Shown here piece after piece: positions 24,301 through 36,300 of a stretch of DNA of 64,000 nt. Location: assembly GCA_037043455.1 (NCBI GenBank), contig JAWPHD010006756.1:62001-126000 (forward strand), in the 5' to 3' direction. Every line of letters starts with the position of its first letter. Within the stretch, counting starts at the first letter, position 1. The DNA is from Cyrtodaria siliqua. Taxonomy: Eukaryota > Mollusca > Bivalvia > Adapedonta > Hiatellidae. A program made the translations under genes and the position numbers. The notes beneath the pieces were generated by a model. That model made no database searches and was not told the origin of the DNA. It saw nothing but the letters and a program-made list of their open reading frames with translations.

Positions 24301-27300
24301 AAAGAACAAGTCAGAAGGCATATTTGAGTTGTTGTGTGTAAATGTACTACTCACTGTACTGCAATTCTGTCATTCCTGTTGTTTCTGATAGTGCATCTGG
24401 TCTTCATGTAGTGTTTTTGCTGCTGCTGATGTTGGTAGTCATCTTAGATGTCGATCTGCCCGGATTCTCCACCACTCTGTCACCAGCAACTCCTTACCTG
24501 TCTTTGGTTACAAGACTTAGAGATGCGATCAGGAGTCACGGTGAGCTTTAGGCCAGAAATGGGGAATTAATGGTAGAGTCGAGCTCACGTATAACTCCTG
24601 GTGGTGACACGGGGTCAGTTCAGTAATTGAACTTACATTTAGAATCCTTTTCTTGTGAGTTCAATAAACACATTGTTATACAGTTTTGTTGTATTTAATA
24701 ATTATATTTAACAATGTCTATTCCGTTACATAAAGTTCAGCACATTAAAAGTTCACAATGTCATAAATATTAATTGAAATTTTCTAAAAGACTATGGCCG
24801 ACTTATAATGAAGTCACTGTTTTGCCGCTTAAAGATACCTCAACCTGTGTCAACTAATGCCTGACCAGCACTACCTTTTTTCGTCCCCAAAAGCCTTTTC
24901 TTACAAAAAGGAATCAACCAATGAAAATTAAGTTAACATATAACCAATCAGTTTGTGTTCCTGAAAGAACCAATTAAAATCCAGTTAACATACAATATTA
25001 TTACCCAATCAAGACCAAATGTCAAATATCCTTTAATAAGCCACATAACTCATTTCCACAGCTTGTGTCCTGGCATATACATAAACAAAGATAACAATAG
25101 GTGTCACTCAGTATTAACACTTGGGAGTAATTAAACTGATTCTAAATATGATTGTTAGGAAATGCCCAACACCTCAAGCCATCCTTCTTGAGAATAGACA
25201 CATAATAGTATTGATAACAATATATACAAACAGGTGATTTCTGTGAAAAACAATTGGTTTACAATAATCCACTACAACAGATGTTCTTAACAATATTTGA
25301 ATTTCAAAAGTTATGTACCGTAAATAAGTTTTTGTTAGTTACTGCAACTGACCCATAGTGTATGCATATAACATATCCTCCGAGCACGTTAAAGAACCAT
25401 AGGAATCTATTCGATAATAAGAGTAGGGCAGGTTCCCGGATTCCTATGTATCCTTCCCCTCTCTCTGGGGCGGCTCTAAATAACCTATACTGTGTTGATG
25501 AGCCGTTAAACAACATTCAATTCAATTCAATTCAATTCCTGTTTTAACTTCCACAGCCATAAGGATACATACACACATTAAGTTTCTGATCACCGTTTTT
25601 CCTGTTTTAACTTCCACTGCCAGAAGAATACACAAACACGTCAAGTTTCTGATCACCGTTTTTCCTGTTTTAACTTCCACTGCCAGAAGGATACATACAC
25701 ACGTTCCACTGCCAGAAAAATACATATGTCAAGTTTCTGATCACCATTTTTCCTGTTTTAACTTCCACTGCCAGAAGGATACACACACGTGTCAAGTTTC
25801 TGATCACCATTTTTCCTATTTTAACTTCCACAGTATAAGGATACATACACACATCAAGTTTCTGATCACCGTTTTTCCTGTTTTAACTTCCACAGCCAGA
25901 AGGATACATACACACGTCAAGTTTCTGATCACCGTTTTTCCTGTTTTATCTTCCACAGCCATAATGATACAGACACACATCACGTTTCTGATCACCGTGT
26001 TTCCTGTTTTAGCTTCCACAGCCATAATGATACAGACACACATCACGTTTCTGATCACCGTTTTTCCTGTTTTAGCTTCCACAGCCAGAAGGATACATAC
26101 ACACGTCAAGTTTCTGATCACCGTTTTTCCTGTTTTATCTTCCACAGCCATAATGATACAGACACACATCACGTTTCTGATCACCGTTTTTCCTGTTTTA
26201 GCTTCCACAGCCATAATGATACAGACACACATCACGTTTCTGATCACCGTTTTTCCTGTTTTAACTTCAACAGCCATAGTGATACATACACACGTCAAGT
26301 TTCTGATCACCGTTTTTCCTATTTTAACTTCCGCAGCCATAATGATACAGACACACATTAAGTTTCTGATCACCGTTTTTCCTGTTTTGACTTCCACAGC
26401 CAGAAGGATACATACACACATCAAGTTTCGGATGACCGTTTTTCCTGTTTTAACTTCCACAGCCATAATGATACAGACACACATCAAGTTTCGGATGACC
26501 GTTTTTCCTGTTTTAACTTCCACTGCCAGAAGAATACATACACATGTTCAGTTTCTGATCACCGTTTTTCCTGTTTTAACTTCCACTGCCAGAAGAATAC
26601 ATACACACGTTAAGTTTCTGATCACCGTTTTTCCTGTTTTAACTTCCACTGCCAGAAGGATACATACACACATCAAGTTTCTGATCATCGTATTTCCTGT
26701 TTTAACTTCCACAGCCAGAAGGATACATACACACGTCAAGTTTCTGATCACCGTTTTTCCTGTTTTAACTTCCACTGCCAGGAGGATACCTACACACGTC
26801 AAGTTTCTGATCACCGTTTTTCCTGTTTTAACTTCCACAGCCAGAAGGGTTACATATATACATACACATGTCAAGTTTCTGATCACCGTTTTTCCTGTTT
26901 TAACTTTCACTGCCAGAAGGATACATACACACGTCAAGTTTCTGATCACCATTTTCCGGGTTCAATCCTCCGTGGTGCCACTGAGTTCCGTCGGTGTGTT
27001 CTTGGGCAAGACACTTTACCTTAGCCTCGTCCGTCGGACGGGGATGTAAACCGGGCGGTCCCGTGTATTGGTCTATCCTCCGAGCACGTTAAAGAACCAT
27101 AGGAATCTATTCGATAATAAGAGTAGGGCAGGTTCCCGGATTCCTATGTATCCTTCCCCTCTCTCTGGGGCGGCTCTAAATAACCTATACTGTGTTGATG
27201 AGCCGTTAAACAACATTCAATTCAATTCAATTCAATTCCTGTTTTAACTTCCACAGCCATAAGGATACATACACACATTAAGTTTCTGATCACCGTTTTT

Positions 27301-30300
27301 CCTGTTTTAACTTCCACTGCCAGAAGAATACACAAACACGTCAAGTTTCTGATCACCGTTTTTCCTGTTTTAACTTCCACTGCCAGAAGAATACATATGT
27401 CAAGTTTCTGATCACCATTTTTCCTGTTTTAACTTCCACTGCCAGAAGGATACATACACACGTCAAGTTTCTGATCACTGTTTTTCCTGTTTTAACTTCC
27501 ACTGCCAGAAGGATACACACACGTGTCAAGTTTCTGATCACCATTTTTCCTATTTTAACTTCCACAGTATAAGGATACATACACACATCAAGTTTCTGAT
27601 CACCGTTTTTCCTGTTTTAACTTCCACAGCCAGAAGGATACATACACACGTCAAGTTTCTGATCACCGTTTTTCCTGTTTTATCTTCCACAGCCATAATG
27701 ATACAGACACACATCACGTTTCTGATCACCGTGTTTCCTGTTTTAGCTTCCACAGCCATAATGATACATAAAGACACACATCACGTTTCTGATCACCGTT
27801 TTTCCTGTTTTAGCTTCCACAGCCAGAAGGATACATACACACGTCAAGTTTCTGATCACCGTTTTTCCTGTTTTATCTTCCACAGCCATAATGATACAGA
27901 CACACATCACGTTTCTGATCACCGTTTTTCCTGTTTTAGCTTCCACAGCCATAATGATACAGACACACATCACGTTTCTGATCACCGTTTTTCCTGTTTT
28001 AACTTCAACAGCCATAGTGATACATACACACGTCAAGTTTCTGATCACCGTTTTTCCTATTTTAACTTCCGCAGCCATAATGATACAGACACACATTAAG
28101 TTTCTGATCACCGTTTTTCCTGTTTTGACTTCCACAGCCAGAAGGATACATACACACATCAAGTTTCGGATGACCGTTTTTCCTGTTTTAACTTCCACAG
28201 CCATAATGATACATACACACATCAAGTTTCGGATGACCGTTTTTCCTGTTTTAACTTCCACAGCCAGAAGGATACATACACACATCAAGTTTCTGATCAC
28301 CGTTTTTTCCTGTTTTAACTTCCACAGCCATAATGGTAGAGACACACATCACGTTTCTGATCACCGTTTTCCTGTTTTAGCTTCCACAGCCAGAAGGATA
28401 CATACACACATCACGTTTCTGATCACCGTTTTTCCTGTTTTAGCTTCCACAGCCATAATGATACAGACACACATCACGTTTCTGATCACCGTTTTTCCTG
28501 TTTTAACTTCAACAGCCATAGTGATACATACACACGTCAAGTTTCTGATCACCGTTTTTCCTATTTTAACTTCCGCAGCCATAATGATACAGACACACAT
28601 TAAGTTTCTGATCACCGTTTTTCCTGTTTTGACTTCCACAGCCAGAAGGATACATACACACATCAAGTTTCGGATGACCGTTTTTCCTGTTTTAACTTCC
28701 ACAGCCATAATGATACAGACACACATCAAGTTTCGGATGACCGTTTTTCCTGTTTTAACTTCCACAGCCAGAAGGATACATACACACATCAAGTTTCTGA
28801 TCACCGTTTTTTCCTGTTTTAACTTCCACAGCCATAATGGTAGAGACACACATCACGTTTCTGATCACCGTTTTCCTGTTTTAGCTTCCACAGCCAGAAG
28901 GATACATACACACATCACGTTTTTGATCACCGTTTTTCCTGTTTTAACTTCCACAGCCATAATGATACATACACACGTCAAGTTTCTGATCACCGCTTTT
29001 CCTATTTTAACTTCCGCAGCCATAATGATACAGACACACATTAAGTTTCTGATCACCATTTTTCCTGTTTTAACTTCCACAGCCAGAAGGATACATACAT
29101 CAAGTTTCTGATCACCGTTTTTCCTGTTTTAACTTCCACAGCCATAATGATACAGGCACACATCACGTTTCTTATCACCGTTTTTCCTGTTTTGGCTTCC
29201 ACCGCCAGAAGGATACATACAAGCATCACGTTTTTGATCACCGTTTTTCCTGTTTTAACTTCCACAGCCATAATGGTACATACACACGTCAAGTTTCTGA
29301 TCACCGTTTTTCCTATTTTCACTTCCGCAGCCATAATGATACAGACACACATTAAGTTTCTGATCACCAATTTTCCTGTTTTAACTTGGATACATACACA
29401 CATCAAGTTTCTGATCACCGTTTTTCCTGTTTGAACTTCCACAGCCATAATGATACAGACACACGTCAAGTTTCTGATCACCATTTTTCCTGTTTTAACT
29501 TCCACAGCCATAATGATACAGACACACATCAAGTTTCTGATCATCTTTTTCAGTGCGGCAATGGTTAGTAACAAAAAACACTACCATGTGTTTAAAAATA
29601 TTTCAGGTCTCTGCATGCCCGGTATTACGCTGATCTGTATACAGTGGGCGGGATGTAATCAAACGGTCGCCGTGGTGCTCCTCGTTCTGTGTCTCGGAAC
29701 TTTGGGCTTCACCATGGGCGGATTCCAGGTCAATCATATAGATCTCTCCCCTAACTTTGCAGGTAAGTAAAGGTCCATCAAACATATCTGTCTGCTGACT
29801 TTGCAGGTAAGTAAAGGTCCATCAAACATATCTCTTTCCTAACTTTGCAGGTAAGTAAAGGTCCATCAGACAGATCTTTCCCCTAACTTTGCAGGTAAGT
29901 AAAGGTCCATCAAACAGATCTCTCGTCTATAATTGTAGGTAAGTAAAGGTCCATCAAACAGATCTCTTTCCTAACTTTGCAGGTAAGTAAAGGTCCATCA
30001 GACAGATCTTTCCCCTAACTTTGCAGGTAAGTAAAGGTCTATCAGACAGATCTGTCCCCTAACTTTGCAGGTAAGTAAAGGTCCATCAAACAGATATGTC
30101 CCCTAACTTTGCAGGTAAGTAAAGGTCCATCAAACAGATCTGTCCCCTAACTTTGCAGGTAAATAAAGGTCCATCAAACAGATCTGTCCCCTTATGTTGC
30201 AGGTAAGTAAAGTGTCAGTCATATAGATCTCTACCCTAACTTTGCAGGTAAGTAAAGGTCTATCAAAGAGATCTCTCTCCTAACTTAGCAGGTAAGTAAA

Positions 30301-33300
30301 GGTCCATCAAACAGATCTCTCCCCTAATTTTGCAGGTAAGTAAAGTGTCAGTCATATAGATCTCTACCCTAACTTTGCAGGTAAGTAAAGGTCTATCAAA
30401 GAGATCTCTCTCCTAACTTAGCAGGTAAGTAAAGGTCCATCAAACAGATCTCTCCCCTAATTTTGCAGGTAAGTAAAGGTCCATCAGACAGATCTTTCCC
30501 CTAACTTTGCAGGTAAGTAAAGGTCCATCAAACAGATATGTCCCCTAACTATGCAGGTAAGTAAATGTCTATCAAAGAGATCTCTCTCCTAACTTAGCAG
30601 GTAAGTAAAGGTCCATCAAACAGATCTCTCCCCTAATTTTGCAGGTAAGTAAAGGTCCATCAGACAGATCTTTCCCCTAACTTTGCAGGTAAGTAAAGGT
30701 CTATTAGACAGATCTGTCCCCTAACTTTGCAGGTAAGTAAAGGTCCATCAAACAGATCTGTCCCCTAACTTTGCAGGTAAGTAAAGGTCCATCAAACAGA
30801 TCTGTCCCCTTATGTTGCAGGTAAGTAAAGTGTCAGTCATATAGATCTCTACCCTAACTTTGCAGGTAAGTAAAGGTCTATCAAAGAGATCTCTCTCCTA
30901 ACTTAGCAGGTAAGTAAATGTCCATCAAACAGATCTCTCTGCTAACTTTACAGGTAAGTAAAGGTCCATCAAACAGATCTCTCCCCTAATTTTGCAGGTA
31001 AGTAAAGTGTCAGTCATATAGATCTCTACCCTAACTTTTCAGGTAAGTAAAGGTCTATCAAAGGGATCTCTCTCCTAACTTAGCAGGTAAGTAAAGGTCC
31101 ATCAAACAGATCTCTCCCCTAATTTTGCAGGTAAGTAAAGGTCCATCAGACAGATCTTTCCCCTAACTTTGCAGGTAAGTAAAGGTCCATCAAACAGATA
31201 TGTCCCCTAACTTTGCAGGTAAGTAAATGTCTATCAAAGAGATCTCTCTCCTAACTTAGCAGGTAAGTAAAGGTCCATCAAACAGATCTCTCCCCTAATT
31301 TTGCAGGTAAGTAAAGGTCCATCAGACAGATCTTTCCCCTAACTTTGCAGGTAAGTAAAGGTCTATCAGACAGATCTGTCCCCTAACTTTGCAGGTAAGT
31401 AAAGGTCCATCAAACAGATATGTCCCCTAACTTTGCAGGTAAGTAAAGGTCCATCAAACAGATCTGTCCCCTAACTTTGCAGGTAAGTAAAGGTCCATCA
31501 AACAGATCTGTCCCCTTATTTTGCAGGTAAGTAAAGTGTCAGTCATATAGATATCTACCCTAACTTTGCAGGTAAGTAAAGGTCTATCAAAGAGATCTCT
31601 CTCCTAACTTAGCAGGTAAGTAAAGGTCCATCAAACAGATCTCTCTGCTAACTTAGCAGGTAAGTAAAGGTCCATCAAACAGATCTCTCCCCTAATTTTG
31701 CAGGTAAGTAAAGTGTCAGTCATATAGATCTCTACCCTAACTTTGCAGGTAAGTAAAGGTCTATCAAAGAGATCTCTCTCCTAACTTAGCAGGTAAGTAA
31801 AGGTCCATCAAACAGATCTCTCCCCTAATTTTGCAGGTAAGTAAAGGTCCATCAAACAGATCTCTCCCCTAATTTTGCAGGTAAGTAAAGTGTCAGTCAT
31901 ATAGATCTCTACCCTAACTTTGCAGGTAAGTAAAGGTCCATCAAACAGATCTCTCCCCTAATTTTGCAGGTAAGTAAAGGTCCATCAGACAGATCTTTCC
32001 CCTAACTTTGCAGGTAAGTAAAGGTCTATCAGACAGATCTGTCCCCTAACTTTGCAGGTAAGTAAAGGTCCATCAAACAGATATGTCCCCTAACTTTGCA
32101 GGTAAGTAAAGGTCCATCAAACAGATCTGTCCCCTAACTTTGCAGGTAAGTAAAGGTCCATCAAACAGATCTGTCCCCTTATTTTGCAGGTAAGTAAAGT
32201 GTCAGTCATATAGATATCTACCCTAACTTTGCAGGTAAGTAAAGGTCTATCAAAGAGATCTCTCTCCTAACTTAGCAGGTAAGTAAAGGTCCATCAAACA
32301 GATCTCTCTGCTAACTTAGCAGGTAAGTAAAGGTCCATCAAACAGATCTCTCCCCTAATTTTGCAGGTAAGTAAAGTGTCAGTCATATAGATCTCTACCC
32401 TAACTTTGCAGGTAAGTAAAGGTCTATCAAAGAGATCTCTCTCCTAACTTAGCAGGTAAGTAAAGGTCCATCAAACAGATCTCTCCCCTAATTTTGCAGG
32501 TAAGTAAAGGTCCATCAAACAGATCTCTCCCCTAATTTTGCAGGTAAGTAAAGTGTCAGTCATATAGATCTCTACCCTAACTTTGCAGGTAAGTAAAGGT
32601 CCATCAAACAGATCTCTCCCCTAATTTTGCAGGTAAGTAAAGGTCCATCAGACAGATCTTTCCCCTAACTTTGCAGGTAAGTAAAGGTCTATCAGACAGA
32701 TCTGTCCCCTAACTTTGCAGGTAAGTAAAGGTCCATCAAACAGATCTGTCCCCTTATTTTGCAGGTAAGTAAAGTGTCAGTCATATAGATCTCTACCCTA
32801 ACTTTGCAGGTAAGTAAAGGTCCATCAAACAGATCTCTCTCCTAACTTAGCAGGTAAGTAAAGGTCTATCAAACAGATCTGTCTCCTAACTTAGCAGGTA
32901 AGTAAAGGTCCATCAAACAGATCTCTCCCCTAATTTTGCAGGTAAGTAAAGGTCCATCAGACAGATCTTTCCCCTAACTTTGCAGGTAAGTAAAGCGTCT
33001 GTCATATAGATCTGTCCCCTAACTTTGCAGGTAAGTAAAGCATCTGTCATATAGATCTGTCTCCTAACTTTGCAGGTAAGTAAAGCGTCTGTCATATAGA
33101 TCTGTCTCCTAACTTTGCAGGTAAGTAAAGGCAAGTGAAACAGATCTCTCTGCTAACTTTGCAGGTAAGTAAAGGTCTATCAAAGAGATCTCTCTCCTAA
33201 CTTAGCAGGTAAGTAAAGGTCCATCAAACAGATCTCTCCCCTAATTTTGCAGGTAAGTAAAGGTCCATCAGACAGATCTTTCCCCTAACTTTGCAGGTAA

Positions 33301-36300
33301 GTAAAGCGTCTGTCATATAGATCTGTCTCCTAACTTTGCAGGTAAGTAAAGCGTCTGTCATATAGATCTGTCTCCTAACTTTGCAGGTAAGTAAAGCGTC
33401 TGTCATATAGATCTGTCTCCTAACTTTGCAGGTCAGTAAAGATTCAGTCATATAGATCTGTCTCCTAACTTTGCAGGTAAGTAAAGGCCCGTGAAACAGA
33501 TCTCTCTGCTAACTTTGCAGGTAAGTAAAGGCCCATCAAAAGATCTCTCTGCTAACTTTTCAGGTAAGTAAAGGCCCATCAAACAGATCTATCTTCTAAC
33601 TTTGCAGGTAAGTAAAGGCCCATCAAACAGGTCTCTCTGCTAACTTTGCTGCTATTGAAGATTAATGTATTAATCTGGGTCATTCATATGGATTTGTCCT
33701 CCTTGGCTGGCAAGTTGATTTATTGTTCTGAGAGTCAGTCATAGATATGTCCCCTAACTTTGCTATATATATAATCTTTATCTCCTCCGGTACGATTTTG
33801 AGTTAGTGTTTCTGATCTCCATGGAAGCAACTTCATTTATCGTTTATCACAATTTCTATATTCTTCCAGATATGTAGAGAGACATTCTGGTATGAAGTGT
33901 TTTGTCTTAAGGTAACAATAAGTTTTAGTTCAACAAGTACTCATTTTCGAGTTTACATTTGCAGGTGTACTAATGGGAATATCTAACAGCTGGGCTACCA
34001 TACCAGGATTTCTAGGACCCCAAATTGTGGGATGGCTCACGAAAAAACATGTAAGTAGCGTAAAATTTATGGAAATGTATATTGAATATTTTCAGTGCAA
34101 TATCGTGTGGTCTGCAATGGAATAAAAAACGTGTTCTTATCTGTTATAACATTATTTGTATCTTTACTCCTGAATACATTTGGCAGCCAGGAGATTTTTA
34201 ATTTTAAGCCATTTATTTGATTTTGATATCTAATTATGGTAGTTTTTTTTATCGACACATTTTCTGAATGCTAGTCTTTAAAAAATAAGTGAGGGAAATG
34301 AGTGCATCTTTCTGAGGTTTATAGTGCCCCTGCTAGTTAGAGCACAATAGTTTGGAAACTTTGGACTATAGAAAGAAAATAAGATAAAAGTGTCAATCAT
34401 TAGCTGGATTGCGTAGGAAATCCAGGATAAATGGTGGGGTGAGTTCCATCTGTCTGTCCATCTGTCTGTTTGAATCACGTTCGACATTTTGGTTAAAGAT
34501 TTTGGTTGTCCTCGTATCTTAAAAAGGAATTGTCTGAAACGTTTGTTTGATATATAGCATTTGCAATCCAAATTTATGCTCCTAAATTACTTTCTTGGTG
34601 TGACTAGTAACCAGCAATGGTTAAACTATCTGAACACAATTAACAACAATTAACATGTTTTTCTTGTCAATGAATGTTTTATTTTTAAAAGTCTAAAACA
34701 TTGTAAACTGACTGTAAACATGAATTATATATATCGGTAAATGGTAAAAATAAGATTTTTGTAGAACAATTTTGAATTAGGTTCCCTATTCATTATTTCT
34801 TCTACCCTGTATGGTTACTGGGTAAGAATAGGGGCACTGCTAATGCAGATACAGGGGTATATTCCCCTACTGGATGTATTTTCATGAAACTTTACAGAAA
34901 TGTTGCCCATGAAGTCTAGTTGATCCTAGCAAAAATTCATGATGTGAAATCCAGGATGGCCGCAAAAGCTAAAAATAGATTTTTAAAAAACAAGTTTGTA
35001 GCGACTACTTCTTGAAAACTATAAGTGATATTGATATGGGACTTTTTCTAAAATGATCAGCATGATATGATGTTGGTCCTTGTTGAAAATAAGGCTGCCG
35101 CATCCATCTTTGTTTACATAGAGTTATATAGTATAAGCATGTACCGACTACTCTTCTGAAACTTTGCAGGAATGTTGCTCTTGATATCTAGTTGATCATA
35201 GAAAACTTTCAGGTTGGCCGGAAATTCAAGATGGCCGCAAAGGCCAATTTTTTTTTTAAAAAGTAATTTGTAGTGAACTATAAATGATATTAATATGGGA
35301 CTTTTTCTAAAATAATCAGCATGTCATGACAATGTTTCTTGTTGAAAATTATTTTGATTCAGCATTAAACATGACTGCCGCTTTAATACACAAATATTGT
35401 CCGGACTAGTTCTCCGGAACCCTTGGCCGGATTTCAAAGAAATTTGGCAAGGATGATCTGTACCAAGCCTAGTTGCGCATACCAATGCTGTGTTCTGATT
35501 GCATGATTTTGGCAGATTGTTGGCCCTTTTAAAGGTTTTAATACACAAACTTTGTCCGGACCATTTCTCCTGAACCCCTAGCTGGATTTCAACGGAACTT
35601 GGCAAGGATGATCAGTACCTAACCTAGTTGCACATATTGTCACCATGTTCCAGTTGAATGACTTTTGGCAGAGTTATTGCCCTTTAAAGGTTTTAATACA
35701 CACATTTTATCCCGACTGGTCGAATGGTGTTCTGAGTTTTGTCGGAATAATGGCCCTTTAAAAGGTTTTAATATACAAACTTTGTTCGGACTAGTTCTTC
35801 TGAACCACTAGCCGGATTTCAAAGAAACTTGGGAAGGATGATCAGTACCAAGCCTAGTAGTGTACATCATCGTCATGTTCTGGTCGTATGCTTTTTGGCC
35901 AAGTTGTGGCCCTTTAAAAGTTTTAATATACAAACTTTGTCTGGACTAGTTCTCCTGATCCCCTGGCCGGATTTCAACAAAACTTCGTAGAGATGATCAT
36001 TGCCAAGCATGTCATCGTCGTGTTTCAGTTGAATGATTTTTTGAGGATTTATGGCCCTTTCCCCAGTGGAGGAGACATCTGTTTACTAAAAACAATCCCG
36101 TTTCTGTTGGCGCCATATAACCTTTTTGTGTTAGTGCGCTGTTCAACCCAGTTCATCTCAGTAAATCTTCCCATCTTCTTTTGAAGAATACAAGGGACGA
36201 ATGGCAGATAGTGTTCTACATCGCCGCAGCTATATACATGTCCGGGGCAGTCATATATTGCATATTCTGTCGAGGGACGGAACAGCCGTGGAACAAACCA

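Larger units (their letters stand above)
14213..25373 (-). mobile_element. Ty3/gypsy-type LTR retrotransposon, composite, with an internal third LTR
   Basis: Near-identical 896-bp outer LTRs (14213-15108 and 24478-25373) begin TGTCACCAGC and end ATAACA. The element reads on the minus strand, so its 5' LTR is on the right. A primer-binding-type 17-mer (24458-24474, ending CCA on the + strand) adjoins the right LTR and a polypurine tract adjoins the left. Inside is a different 902-bp LTR (21870-22771) with its own primer site and polypurine tract, then a long pol frame. No gag is recognisable. The insertion site is a SINE within the 63-bp array. The few LTR differences, intact pol and recognisable target duplication point to a recent insertion. 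Confidence 0.88.

Noticed and set aside
25522..29574. Further long open frames on both strands of the right-hand minisatellite
   Set aside because: Same cause. The 21-residue peptide repeats only restate the DNA repeat.
32913..33451. Minus-strand frames made of a repeated [19 protein letters not shown] peptide
   Set aside because: They lie antisense in the 44-45-bp splice-site array, where a few adjacent 45-bp units keep frame. No coding signal.
29763..33652. CRISPR array
   Set aside because: Units are contiguous with no unique spacers, no cas genes are present, and the DNA is plainly eukaryotic.
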